Positions 47,823 through 60,148 of a stretch of DNA of 64,000 bases are shown here, one piece after another. This stretch comes from Hevea brasiliensis (taxonomy: Eukaryota > Streptophyta > Magnoliopsida > Malpighiales > Euphorbiaceae). The DNA lies in assembly GCF_030052815.1 (NCBI RefSeq), contig NC_079510.1:7639375-7703374 (forward strand), given 5' to 3'. The position numbers and the translations under genes are program-made. Below the pieces are notes generated by a model, which was not told where the DNA came from, did no database searches, and saw nothing but the letters and a program-made list of their open reading frames with translations. How positions within the stretch are numbered: position 1 is the stretch's first letter; every line of letters begins with the position of its first letter.

Positions 47823-49091
47823 TGTAATACCCGTAACCTAGACCAATTAGGATGCTTGCTTGGTAATGAAAAGTTCCACAAGGTCTTTAAGGAAAAAAAA
47901 ATCCAAAGGAAGTGGAGTGTTTTGAAAAGAGGATAAGAAAAGAAGGATTAAACTGTAGTAAACCTATCCAGGCAAGTTCAGCCACAAAGTTTAAGTTGGC
48001 TACCGAAATTGGTCTAGAAACAATATATAAACCAAAGGGTTGAAGTTCTCATCAGCTCTTCCTCATTTTCTCCATTTTTTTCCCCTTATCTCCCCTCTTC
48101 CTCTATTTCCTCTTGGCCTTAGCCTTAAAACTCTCAACCTTAGCATTACATGAAGGAGAATCATCCTGAACATCTCAAAAAGGGTAAGGGATACCCTTTC
48201 CTCTCCTTTTTTAAGTGGATTGAAGAAGTGGGAGAATCTCCTCCTAATGGAAACCCTAGCTAAGAGAGGTAAGCTTCATTCTCTTTCTTCTTAGCTTTTA
48301 TAAAGATATGAGACTAGTATTTTGTAAGAGAAATGGTTTAGGTTTAGTTTAAGATTATTTAATGTTTTAAATGTTAAATGGGGAGATTTGAGTTTAAATG
48401 TATAAATTTAAGAAAATTAAGAGTATTCTTAGTTATTTTAAGTTTAAAATGGCATAATGAAACCTAGAATGAGAATTTAGGACTTGATGATGGGATTTAA
48501 GGGTTGAAACCCTAACTTTTTGCATTGTGGATGAATTCTGGGAAATCCCAGGTTCGATGGCAGAACCATCAATGTTCAGCAGTTGATTCATGTGAACAAT
48601 CACATAAACAGTGTATGGCCAACTTTAGCCACTAAAGTTTAAGACTTTAGGCACCAAACTTGCCTTGGCTGAGAATCTCAAATCTAATTAATTATGGTTA
48701 AGTCCTAAACTAAGAACTTCTAAATCCTTTTTCTTGTAGACTTGAAGATAAGAGGTAGAGAGCTTTTAATAAAGGGATCTTAAGGTCTACTAGCAAAAGG
48801 TGAGGTAATAGAGTCCAACAACTCTAAGGTGAGTAAAACCTAGTAAACTATTTTTAAATAAATATTTTCTTATTGCATACATATGTTGGTGGTTGGGTCT
48901 CAACTAGTTTATGGAACATAGATATAAATGCCTCAAGAGGTGGAGGGTTGACTAGAGTCACCACTTGGATGATAACCGGGACAAGTACTTCAAAAGGAAT
49001 GTGCATGATGACTCTACCCCTTGCAGAGGTCTACTACCCTTATATTACCATAAGCCTAATGGCCTGAGTTCAAGATAGTGGGCACAGAAGA

Positions 49092-49109
49092 GGGAAGGTG
49101 TTAGGCACC
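49092..49109. other. Second copy of the conserved Tat LTR motif
   Basis: gggaaggtgttaggcacc is identical to 14553-14570. Here GAAGGTG and CACCTTC form a perfect 7-bp stem around TTAGG. Confidence 0.75.
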
Positions 49110-50971
49110 TTCTCTGCTTAGGCATACCTTAGAACAAGGGCTAGCCCCCCTACTTATGTTTCTTAAAGCTTATCTTATTATTTCTTTATTCAGATTCTTG
49201 GTCATACAATGCAAGTCTAAGTTAAATGTGCACATATTGTTCATTTAAACATTCAAGACCTATTTCATGCGCAAATGAGTAGCCTTATATCATGCTTTGT
49301 TTCTATATTAGAAATCACTACCTTATTTACCATGTTGCCCTGTTAACATGTTTCTATGTTCTTTTCATGCTTTGGTTTAATTTACACATATTAAAGATAA
49401 TCAAAGACAAGAATAACCCCTAAGCATGCATCCCATGTTTCTAATGTGTAATTCTTTATTTTAATTTAACATGTTTCCCTAAGTTAATTTACTAAATACT
49501 TTCCATACAATTTAGATGATTTAAACAAGTAGATAAAACATACAAATAATGGAGGGAGGAGAAAATATTATAACCTTTTAAATATAAACCTATAGCTAAA
49601 GAATGAAAGGAGGAGAAAAGAATTACAAAGCCAAAAGCTTTCAAGAATAAAATTCTAATTTATTACAAGGCTTATTAGGCCCATTTCCCTATGCAAAGGT
49701 CTTTAAGTCCTCCTTAGGGTTTCGTTATTAGTTTTGGTCCAACTGTCATATTTAGAGAGATCACCTTATTTGGGTACTTGCTCCTTTTAGGTCTACTTTC
49801 CATATTAATTTCTTATCAAATTAAACTAATTATAATTTTTACAAGACTTAGCGAAAACAAACTTTCCAAAATTGAAAAATCAAATAAGGAAAGAAAATAA
49901 TCAAATAAGGTAAATGGAAAAAAAAAGGAAACTTCTTCTTATAGTGTATTACCCAAATCGGCTAGGGTTGTGAATCAACCTTAGCCACCTTCTTCTTTGG
50001 TCAACATGGCATTCTCAAGTTCCTAAGAATAGAAAATAGACAAGCAAAATACGTTAGTATATATGCAATAATAAAAGAAATCAATTAACAAAAGTAAAAT
50101 AAAAGTTTTTGCCTTTTCTATTCTAATATAGCAGTAAAGCAAAATACACAAAAATAGAAAAAAGAATACATCAAAATGGATGAAATTTTATAGGGATTCT
50201 CCTAAGACATTGATAAAGAACTTAGAAAAAGAAACAACTAAAAAGCATAACAGAAATGTCAAATTTGAATTTGAAAAGAGTTACGTTTACATGTACTAAG
50301 ATTCTAACATGTTATCTTAAAACGTGTTCACATACCAATTTGTACAGAATTAGGAAAATCGTAAAACATGAAAGTTTTAAAAGACATTCTAAAATCCAAT
50401 TTAGGCTCAACAATGGCTTAAGAATCACCCAAAATGTTGAAGTCATCACCGAGTGATGCCCTCTCAAAATTCTAGTCCGTGCAGAATTTTACAAAATCAT
50501 ATACAAAAATTTAAAAAATCATAACTCAAAATCTACAAATCAGATCAAGATGAATTGTATATGAAAGTTGCACGATTTTTCATGAAGAATCTAGAAAAAA
50601 AATATTTTTAGGTCTATCTAGCTATGCCTTATAATCTAAGCAGAATAAAAAATTTCCAAAAACCATATATGGAATTTACAATATGCCCTCAAAATATGTC
50701 CTATGATGTGTATGACTAAAAGTAAGCTAAAAGTACATGAGAGAGATGTAAAGGAGATGTTCTACATGTTCATATTATATTTAGATCACATCCTCACCTT
50801 TTAGAAAATTAAAAATAACAAAGAAAGGCAAAAGAAAAGAGAGGAGAGTGGGGAGGGATGTGGCTTGAGTGTGTGAGAGAGAAAAGAGGTGTGTAGTTTT
50901 GGTTTTGGGAGAGAGTGGCTATAGATTAGTGATGAGTGTATGTAAATGTTTGTTTAAGAGGTTAAAGGGTG

Positions 50972-50979
50972 TATTTATA
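50972..50979 (-). promoter_or_regulatory. TATA box of LTR D (minus strand)
   Basis: On the minus strand the sequence is CCTATAAATACACC, matching CCCTATAAATACC at 16332-16344 of the Tat LTR in wording and in position. Confidence 0.6.
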
Positions 50980-52439
50980 GGCACTTTTAGTTACTTAGGA
51001 ATATTAAACCTAGCCTTTTTGGGAAGAGTTTTGACTTAATACTCTCCTTCCTATCTAGGTGATTCAATTTCCTAAAAAGCAAGAGATTCCCTGTTATTCT
51101 CTTTCTTAATTTCAACCAATAAGGCTGTTGCAGCCCAAAATTTATTTTTTATTTTTTATTTAATTATTCCTTTCAATTTTCTTTCTATTTTAGCTTAATT
51201 TTCTCCCAGCTATAAGAAAAAGTCTAGGTTCACTCTCATGCTCACTTTCTTGCCTGAATATTGGCCTTGGCAAGGTCCTACTTGGCCTTAATTCAGCTAG
51301 CACTCCCTAGAGTTCACTCTAGTCCAGTCCAATCCAGTGTAGCTCAAGGTTAGGTCTAACTAAAGCACAAAAGGCTCATGCTTTTGCTCAAAGACCTACT
51401 ACTAACTTATTTCATTATTTTCTATTTTTTTTATTTTCTTTTTTTTATTTTTCTTCAATAAACCTATTTAATTTTTATTTTCAATATATAGAATATCTCA
51501 TATACATTTCTTTAATACCTTTAACATCCTTGGAACCATTTATAGCTTTCATCGATGGGCTCCTTACTGCCTCAAATGTGTAAGTTTTGCAAAGATAAAA
51601 AATTAGGGTATAAAATATGCATTCATGTATCATGGTTATTTTATTAGATATATTTGCATGATTATGCTATATATATTTATATATATACACACACACCAAC
51701 TCACGAAGGTGTTACATTATTACTTTTATTGTGCCGATAGTTAATTGATGACACATTGGTTCCTAATTAGAAATGATATGATAAAGGAAAGGAATGGCAT
51801 GCATGCATAATGAACTCACTATGATATGGGATAACCAAGTAAGGTAATTATGTGTCTCCAACCCTAAAGTTTTTATACAAAATGATAAGAGGAAATTCTT
51901 AAGAGCTCCTCTAATGGGCCTGGCACATTGGATATATGTTTATGATAATAAAATTACTAAGGAACAACTAGTGATGTGAATTACCTTGATATGATTTTTA
52001 TGTGATGCAAGACCAACATAAGAATACTGCAATGCATATGATTAAAAATGTAAATTGTTTTACTATATATTTTATCCCCTTAAATAGGACTTTACTCACT
52101 GAGTCCCAAAGCTCACCCTTTCAGGGACAAAAGTTAAAAATACAGTTTAGCACATTCATGCTATGAGTTCCAAAGGCTGCTGCTTCATTATATTTTAAAG
52201 AAGTATGAGTAAGAATTATAGAACTCCTTTTATGACATGTAATTGTATGAAGGATTACTGTGCTTGTAAATTAATGTTTTACAATAAATGAAGTTATTTT
52301 ATTTTTAAAGTGCTTTATAACTAAAATGGGCCCCACCACTATTTATGAAATGTGATGTTTAGGCTTGCTTTGGATTATGGTGGCTCCTAGCCTAGCCATT
52401 CCTTTAACGCTAGTAGCGGTCCCAAATTAGGTTGTTACA

Positions 52440-52569
52440 TGAATAGTATTAGGCCCTAAATGAGATTTATGAGATTTTTATGTAAGTTATTAAGTTTGCT
52501 GAAAGTTTAGAGGGCTTTATTCTAACCTAAGCTCTAGCGTCGATAAAGGTCCAAAATTGTGTCATAACA
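52440..52569 (+). repeat. LTR of F, segment 3 (3' end)
   Basis: This is the end of the F LTR after G: 'aagctctagcgtcgataaaggtcc...gtcataaca' corresponds to 'aacgctagtagcggtccc...ggttgttaca' of the B/G family. It is followed four bases later by the PBS-like site. F is thus a divergent relative of B. Confidence 0.65.
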
Positions 52570-52573
52570 AAGT

Positions 52574-52585
52574 TGGTGTTAGAGC
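52574..52585 (+). other. PBS-like site of element F
   Basis: TGGTGTTAGAGC followed by ACTAGGTTA. The usual chromovirus site is TGGTATCAGAGC; two or three changes fit an old element. Confidence 0.6.
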
Positions 52586-53413
52586 ACTAGGTTAAGAGAT
52601 TGGACCTTGTTACTAGTAAAGAAAAGTAAAGTGAGAGAAAATGAAAGCAAGTAAGAGTATGGCCCACTATTTAAAAGCAAAGTATGTTTTCTAAAATGGC
52701 AAGCACAATAATTTTGGATACATATCTAATAATTTTGGTAGTTTTTTTCTCTTTTTTTTTTTTTTTTTTTTGCATTGATTGTAGTTTAAATGTCTTGTTC
52801 CCTTCTAGTGAAGGTAAGGTCTAGTTGGTCACTAGGTGTGTCCTAAGTCGTGTCATAGTCTGTTAAGTCACTTAGCTCTTGGTATGTGAGCAAGATTAAG
52901 TTAACCTAGAGGAGATACCACGTTGGTCTTGAGATCTAAATCCTGAGTCAGATGTGAAAAATAAAAAGAAAAGAAATGGCAAAAGAGAAAATGGAAAGTA
53001 TTTGGGATATAGTAAAGGCCACTTAAAGTGAGCTTAGTGGCATTAATGAATGAAATAAAAAGAAAGATGATGTTTGTAGCTAACCCTTAGAATGAAAAAA
53101 TTAAAAAAACAAAAAAAGTAAGACCAGGTTCAAGGTTCAACACCAATGGAAGTAATGTTTTGTAAAATGAAAGTTTTAAATATTAATAAAGAGAATTTTA
53201 GTGTAATGATGTGCCTACCTACTGAAAGGCACAATTGAAAAGGAAATAAGTTACAGATAATATGAGTGCCTTAGAGTATGGCTTGACTGCCAAATTGAGC
53301 ATAGGTAACAGATGAAAGCCCTGTTAAGGTCTATGTTTTAGTTTATATTGAATTAAATGGTAGCACAGTACCCTACTCATTCTTGTAAGTGTTAGTGTTG
53401 TTAGTTGTAGATT
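52586..53413 (+). other. F internal region, first part
   Basis: A/G-rich on the plus strand, with many stops, no ORF and no gag. A run of 20 T is at 52752-52771. It continues after the L1 insert at 57149. Confidence 0.6.
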
Positions 53414-54039
53414 ACAATTGTAACGGTTTCACTTTCGGTTATTCTGTATATTCTACTGTTCTGGTGACTAATGTTTGTTTGGACAGTCAGAATATCTGGA
53501 ACTCTACTTAAACTAGAGTGAAGAGCCATAAATAAATTAAATAATAATTAAGCAAAGTTAAAAAGAAATCAAAGAGATGAAATGCAAATGGGTTAAAGGA
53601 GCACAAGGTCCCAATGATGGGTAACCCTACTGGGAAGCGACTGTGAATTCAGTTGCCAACCCCAGACTCATGAGGAACCTTGTGAGATAATTAATTAGGA
53701 CTTAATTAAAGGATTAATGAGGATTAAAAACAATCAAAATGTCAAGAAAATGCAAGAAAATTTATGCCAATCAATAAAGGCAATTATAACTTGAGGAATT
53801 CAATGAAGGGTATTTTGGTCATTTCACTTGGAGAGTTGACTTTTGACCAAAATGTCAATTAAATTATGTGAAATTAATATAATAAATTATGAAGGAATTT
53901 TTAATGAAGATTTAAATAGAAATATGTAATGGAAAAAAGAAAAGAAAGAAAATGAAATTTTAATTGTCAATTATGACATAAGCATGACAAGATGATTACT
54001 TAATTAAAAGTTTTAACTAATTATAATTACACAAACAAA

Positions 54040-54048
54040 TATAAAAGG
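54040..54048 (+). promoter_or_regulatory. TATA box of the L1 LTR copy
   Basis: TATAAAAGG lies 621 bp into the LTR, equivalent to 8857 in the other copy. It is followed by 'cttcatcttcttcctt', a pyrimidine-rich candidate start region. Confidence 0.6.
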
Positions 54049-56567
54049 GACAAAAGAAATTAAATGAAGTAAAAGTGGTCTTCATCTTCTTCCTTAAGAG
54101 CCTTGGCCGAACCTTGGTCCTCTCTCCCTCCTCCATTTTTCTTTCTTTCTCATGCTTTAATTCCTTGATAAATTTCCATAAATTACCTAGTTCCCAAAAC
54201 AAAAACTTCATATTTGCCTATGGTAAGAAGATTGAAAGTGAAAGATTGAAGAAAAGTTGAAGTTGGCAAGAAGGAGAAATAGCAAAGTCAAGGTTAGTGC
54301 AAATTCTTATCTTCCCTCTTCTTCTAACCTTGAAATTAAGTAGAGCCATGATGAAATTAAATGAAAAATGAACAAAATATGCATAAATGAACAACATGAA
54401 GTTTCAGCCAGCTCTTGTGGAAGTAGGGTTTGATGTGTTTAATTTCAATTAGACTTGAAATCTAGCTTAGGTATGATGATTGGCATGATTAGTAAGTTTA
54501 ATTGCACGTGCTACATGAATTGTGAATTTGAAAGCTAGGGTTTTGAGGAAAAATTTGGGGGTTTGGTGCTGGAATGCTAAATTGATGTTGTTGAGGTGAA
54601 TTTTTGACCATTTGATGAGAATTGGTTGAATTTTGAAGTTGGTTGTTAAGTTAAATTGAAAATTGGAAGTGTGATCTTTGTGCAGGATTTCTGGACCTAT
54701 GAGTCCAGTGGGATTATATGGCTATAAGTAGAGCTAGACAGCTCCAATTGGTGTGAGGCTAATTAGAGATTAAATCTAAGACAAAATGCCACAATTTTCA
54801 TGAAGAGAGTCTACCTAGAAACTGACCATAACTTTCCCTAAAATTGGCTTGAATCCGGAATTGGTATTCTGGACCTGGGCAGAATTGATCATATAAACAA
54901 TAAATGGTAAAATGACCATAACTCATTGTTGAAAACTCCAAATGACCTGATTCTTGAACCCAAAGAATTCTGAGACATAGTAGAACATTTTTTCATGAGG
55001 AGTAGGAGACCTAATTTTGACCCTAACCCAACCATGTTGCTAGGCAAAAGTAGTCTAGCCAATATGCCTGGACCAAACCTGACCTGGAAATTCTGGATTT
55101 TAGGCTATCTGACCAGTTGTGGCAAAAACGCCATAACTTGAGCGACAAAACTGCAAATACAGTGATTCAAAAGCCAAAATGTTCATAACACATAGAACTA
55201 CAATTCTTGTATTTTGGCCAGAACCCAAATCCTAAAGTAATTTAAGGAAATGGTTAGGAGAATTCAGGAACTCTTAATCTGGAAATTCCTGCACCTAAGC
55301 CTTTTTTGCCATTTGACCCCAGGATAGTAAATTGACCATAACTTCCACTAGGAAACTCCAATTGGAATGAATCAAAATGATTTGGAAACCTAAGAAGTAA
55401 GGCTCCAAAGAAGTAAGGCTACAACTTTGGTTTAGGAACCTTACTCAAATTTTGAGTGTAAGATCCTTAAATATTAATTAGAAAACTGACCTGAAACCTG
55501 AAATCCTAGAACTTCAGGATTTATGAGACCAGATTGGTAAATTAGCTATAGTTTGCCCTACACAACTCCAAATTTATTAATTCTTAAACCTGTGTAACCT
55601 TCATACACAAGAGAACAACTCATATGAAGAATACTAAGCCAGATTATGATTGTAACTAGTCCAAATAGTTTGACAAAGTTGAGTTTTAGAATCTATCCTG
55701 TTCTGGAACAGTATTGGTCATTGGACCAGTACTTGATAAATTATCCATAACTAGAGCTAAAAAACTCCAAATTGAATGATTCAAAAAGGAAATTAAAGCC
55801 AAGACAATAAGGAACAACTTTCATGAAGAAAGTATGATCAAATTACTACTATAGCTTGGCCTAATATAAGAATGAAGTCAAATTTGAAATTCTGGAATTT
55901 ATGAAACATCATATAAATGACTTGAAATATAGTTGGTATTCAATACCATTAGCTCAATGAACTTGAATGTGAGATGAATATGCATTTGGGACCCATGTTC
56001 CCAACATGATTGAAACAAAAATACTATGAAGCATGAATATAAAATGTGATGAAAATATGTGACCTATGAATGCTTAAAAACCACTAAGTGCCCATGTAGG
56101 CCTGGACATGTTTGTATGGTTTGGATAGATTGGCATGCCAAGAAGGGACCGAGATGTTTAGCAGTACTGCTTATGGCTTTTATGCCATTCTATTATATAT
56201 GGCTTGAGTGCCATTCTGTTACATTTGGCTTTATGCCCGATATATGGCTTTATGCCCATTTATGACTTTTACGTCATTCTGTTGATATTATGGCTTTCAG
56301 CCATTATGCATACATGGTTGACATTATGTGTCTCATGGTATGATGGCCTGAGGCACTGCGGTGTCTAGTGCTCAGAAACCCGCGTATCCAGTCTAGTCAG
56401 TCTGTCATAGGTCACTTGGGCAGTGATAAGTGCCAGAGAATAAAAAATGATATCAATCTAATATGAAATAAATTATAAATCATAAAATGCATTTTATTCA
56501 AGCAAATATAAACATGAATTAATTTTATTTATTTATTTAGTTTATTTTTATATTATTATTGCACCAT

Positions 56568-56582
56568 TAAGCGTTATGCTTA
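56568..56582 (+). other. Conserved LTR hairpin in the L1 copy
   Basis: TAAGC-GTTAT-GCTTA is a perfect 5-bp stem following 'gcaccat', equivalent to 12383-12404 with altered but compensating bases. Confidence 0.55.
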
Positions 56583-57148
56583 GCGCGTTGGTTTTTCGAT
56601 CGCGTAAGTACTGGAGATAAAGCCCAATAGATACCAGACTGGGATTTTGGAGTTCAGATCTGCAATGGTGTTAAGTGGTCACCTTCTCTACAGTGCATTT
56701 TGGTAAGGCTCACTAAGCCATGTTAGTTATTTTTGTACATTGTAATTAAGCATTAAATTTATAATGTAAATTATGAATTTATGTAATTATTTTATACATT
56801 ATGTAAATTAATATAATTTGTACACTCCAGGAAGGGTATGAATGAAAGATGAAAATTTTATGAAATTAATTATGGAATGAGACTTTAATTTTGAAATGTT
56901 GAGATATTGATGAATATGAGATTGCTATAATAATTATTTGAATAGGTGACTACTTTTAATAGGGTAATTATTAAATAAATAGAGGAAAACTTCGCTCGTT
57001 TCTCCATTTAAAGATTTGTGAATTACAAATAAAAAATGAAGTTAAAATTTATAACAAATAAAGTAAGACAAGATAAGGTGCTCCGACACAGAATGTAGCA
57101 TTCCTTGCTCGGCTACACTGTAGATTGGGTAAGGGGTGTTACAACAAT

Positions 57149-57446
57149 ATAGACATGAGGGAGTTGTGCAGAGCTATGTACCATATGTTAGCATTAAGAG
57201 AGAATGCATATGCAGTGAAGTCCCCAATATAGTATAGTAATGTTTGAAGCATGAGTATGATTTTACAGAGCAGTCAAAAACCCCTAGTTAGGAAACTAAA
57301 CCTAGGGGTAAAATTTCAAAAGTAATAAAAAGTAAAGATTAAAGTGTAATGGCACATCCCCTACATCTCATATAAGTGGGAATAACTTTTCTCCAAAATG
57401 GGACATAAGACAGATATGGCAACACTATAATTGTTTGGCCTAGAGT

Positions 57447-57494
<48 letters not shown>

Positions 57495-57756
57495 CTCCCC
57501 TATATATCTATGTTGCATATAGTACAACTTTACTCTCTAAGAAATGATAGAAAGTTATGAATAAAGTTCATAACTTATAAAGAGATATTCTAATTGAGAC
57601 ATTAGTTTGATGACTATAGTACCTCCTTACATGTCAATTTTATGTGAAGTATGGTCCTGCTGTCTTGGATAGGCAAGAGGTTATAATTGAGATTCATAAC
57701 CTATGATGTGATGTCCTTTGTAAGGGCATGATATAACTAGAAAGTAGACATCTTAG
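57149..57756 (+). other. F internal region with (AT)n microsatellite
   Basis: Non-coding continuation of F. A pure AT/TA dinucleotide run of about 42 bp spans roughly 57449-57492. Confidence 0.65.
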
Positions 57757-59590
57757 GTGTTAGTGTTATGCACTAGAGCAATACCATAATATTGTGTATT
57801 ATAAACCTAATTCCCTTTTAATGGCTTTAATGTTTCTTTTAAATTAAAGAGTTTATGTTTAATTGAATAGTCCATTAGTTTCTTGTTAGGAAGTTCCATT
57901 CTCAAAGAGTTGAGAATATGAGTGATGGAATTGTCTAATACAAGTATTATAAACAATAGTTCACATTTGAAGATACTTTGTTTGACACAATCTATACGGG
58001 TAGATTGTCACCTCTTTTTGTTTCCATCGATTAGTAAGAGATACTAATAAAAGTGCAATGGTGAGTCTCATGGCATCTAACATTATGATGTTAGAATAAA
58101 TATAGTAGACACTTATAAGATAAGTAGGTCGAGTTAGTGGTGCATGGATGATATAAACATGGAGTTTACTCTTATTAATATATTATCATCTAGATCACAC
58201 TAGTGCACATAATCCCTTAACTTGAGATGACATGGATATCTCATATATTGGTGATTTGAGTTTGATATGGCTTATGCACTTGTATAATGTATGGTTTACT
58301 GATGCGTGTTGGCTCCGACTAGTTATATATGGAGATAGGTATTTAGTCAAGATAAAATTTATTACCCTGAGCAAACAAGGATAAAGTCCTATGCTATTTG
58401 ATTGTTCTTTGGTTAGGAAAGCTTGACTTTGTCGGAAAATATTTTCTGATGGTGAGTCTTATTAATCAAGAACTACAATTAAGATGAGGACATATGATCC
58501 AAAGAAATTGGAGTTTGACATATACCATGTCCATAGCTAAGATTGGGACTTTTTAATAAAGGGATTTTAATGCATGGTATTTATGATTAAGGTTTTAAGG
58601 AATATGATGAATTGCATTCATCAGTAATTGATTAGTCATGGAATGCTATGCTAGGTATCGACCATGATTTATGAGAACTAGGAGTGAAGAGGGAATTTTA
58701 TTCTAGCCATATAAAGAGTTATAATGATATTAAAGAGTTATATCATATTCTTACTACCAATTAGTTATGAATCTAGGAAGTCATACACAATAGAATTTAA
58801 ATGATCAAGATAATATTAATTTGATTAATTAATTAAATAGTTGAATTGATTAATTAAATTAATATTTGGTTTGCAATTAGATTGCAAAATACCTAGCATG
58901 ACTTAAACTAAATTCAATGTAAATGGGTAAATGAAATTAATGACTTAATTTATAGAAGATATAAATTGGTAAGTCATTAAAAGAAAATGGTTTAAAGCCT
59001 AAGTACCCATAAGATGAATAATAGCCTTGTATTGAAAGTGTTAAATATGGGCATGAAATTAAAACAGTTTTAATTTAGGCCTAATTTATGTTATTCGTAG
59101 ATTTGAAGGAGAGGCACAAGTCCACTTTATTAAAAGACATGGGTATGAGATTTAAGCCCATTAACTAATATGGCTTAGTGGGTTGTCTCTACAAAAAAAA
59201 AAGGTGGGTTTTGGGCTTGACTTGATTGTTGGCATATGAAGTCAAAAGGCTCAAATGGCTCAAGTGGCTAAAATGGCTTGGTAGATGGCTTACACGTATG
59301 TCTCTTTGAGAAAGAGACATGTGGCCATGATCTTTTAAGATGGAGACAAATGGCTCCAATTTATCGAAGCTTTTATAAAAGCTTACTGAAGAAGCCTTGG
59401 ATAGTTAATGCTCATTCTTTACTCTTCCCACTAAAGGAGGAAGATGAAAAGATTGTTCTTCTTCTCCCAACCCAAGCTTCCACCATCTTCTTCATTTTCT
59501 TCTTATAAATTCAAGCAAAATTAGAAGTTTTCACCCTTGAGTAAAGATAAGAGATAAAAAGTAGTAAAGAGTCAAAATATGTATAAGGTT
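57757..59590 (+). other. Unclassified repeat-like block, possibly an LTR
   Basis: The base composition and wording differ from the A/G-rich F sequence on both sides. A block starting near 'tgttatgcactag' (57763) has a TATA box within a palindrome (59367-59384), followed by a pyrimidine-rich 'ctcattctttactcttccc' stretch, which looks like U3/R of an LTR on the plus strand. I find no target duplication or partner LTR, so this is tentative. A 76-codon frame at 59278-59508 is most likely incidental. Confidence 0.35.
59367..59384. promoter_or_regulatory. 18-bp perfect palindrome containing a TATA box
   Basis: AAGCTTTTATAAAAGCTT is its own reverse complement. A pyrimidine-rich tract starts about 25 bp downstream on the plus strand. 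Confidence 0.55.
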
Positions 59591-59598
59591 ATAGAGCA

Positions 59599-59862
59599 TA
59601 GGGGTGAGCAGATTTTGATTCAAATCGAAAAATCAAACCAAACCGAATCAATTCGATTCAATTGGTTCGGTTTTAAAATTTAATCTGTTCGGTTTAGTTT
59701 TATATTATAAAAATTTTGGTTATTTTGGTTCGATTTGATTTTAAAGAGAAAAAAAATCGGTTAAACCAAACCGAATAGTAATTTTATATATTCAAATCAA
59801 ACCAAATCGAACCGAATCGATTTTTGAATTGATTTATTTTTATGGGAAATTTATGAATTATA

Positions 59863-59903
<41 letters not shown>

Positions 59904-60148
59904 TAATTTTATTGATTAATGGTTAATAGGTTCAAACCAAAGTCAAAATTAGACCAAATAACTTGAAAATTAAGTCTAAATTAAAAAATTAATCAAAAAT
60001 CAAAACTGATCGGTTTGAACCGAACCGAAATAAAATGGTTCAGTTCGATTTGATTTTTCATCAATTTTGGTTCAGTTCGGTTTCTAAAATATATAATTCG
60101 GTTTTCATAATTTAATTTGGTTCGGTTCGAACCAAATGTTCACCCCTA
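59599..60148. mobile_element. hAT-type MITE, 550 bp, TSD ATAGAGCA
   Basis: Terminal inverted repeats TAGGGGTGAGCA and TGTTCACCCCTA (11 of 12 paired) lie between perfect 8-bp duplications ATAGAGCA (59591-59598 and 60149-60156). The inside is built of 'ttcggttcgg' and 'aaccgaacc' words and an AT microsatellite (about 59870-59898). It has no transposase; it would need a hAT transposase in trans. Confidence 0.88.

Larger units (their letters stand above)
48886..51614 (-). mobile_element. Tat-type solo LTR 'D' inside G, direct repeats ATATG
   Basis: It is absent from the other B-type LTRs, where 'catacatata' runs straight into 'catttatgcatcatg'. It is flanked by ATATG (48881-48885 and 51615-51619). 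It carries the 18-base motif shared with 14553-14570 (here 49092-49109), a minus-strand TATA box at 50972-50979, and a length (2729 bp) close to that of the Tat LTR (2634 bp), so it is probably a solo LTR of that superfamily. Its ends (TTGGTGG...TATAAA) are not TG...CA, so the exact boundaries may be off or eroded. No ORF in it is convincing. Confidence 0.65.
47823..52439 (+). mobile_element. Solo LTR 'G' (B-related family), interrupted by D
   Basis: TGTAATACCC to GGTTGTTACA. It aligns in reverse with the B LTRs ('aagttcagccacaaagttt', 'accgaaattggtctag', 'gaggtaatagagtccaacaactc'). Flanks are TAAAC (47818-47822) and TGAAT (52440-52444), which match at 3 of 5 positions with two transitions; this may be a decayed duplication. 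After removing D it is about 1.88 kb, the same length as the B LTRs. There is no internal region, so it is probably a solo LTR. Confidence 0.7.
53419..57143 (+). mobile_element. Solo LTR, family L1, TSD ACAAT
   Basis: TGTAACGGTT to GGGTGTTACA, flanked by perfect ACAAT (53414-53418 and 57144-57148), 3725 bp. It is collinear with 8233-13082: 'gatgggtaaccctactgggaag' at 53616 against 'gatgggtgaccgcactgggaag' at 8428, a TATA box at 54040, the hairpin at 56568-56582, and the end 'ggctacactgtaga'. It is shorter because the module region is less expanded. There are no coding domains. Confidence 0.9.

Noticed and set aside
57449..57492. (AT)n run as a possible origin or matrix attachment site
   Set aside because: It is a simple microsatellite; nothing else supports a functional site.
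57757..59590. Firm call of a solo LTR of a Copia element
   Set aside because: The TATA box and general look suggest an LTR, but no TG...CA pair with a duplication could be placed, so it is reported only as a tentative block.
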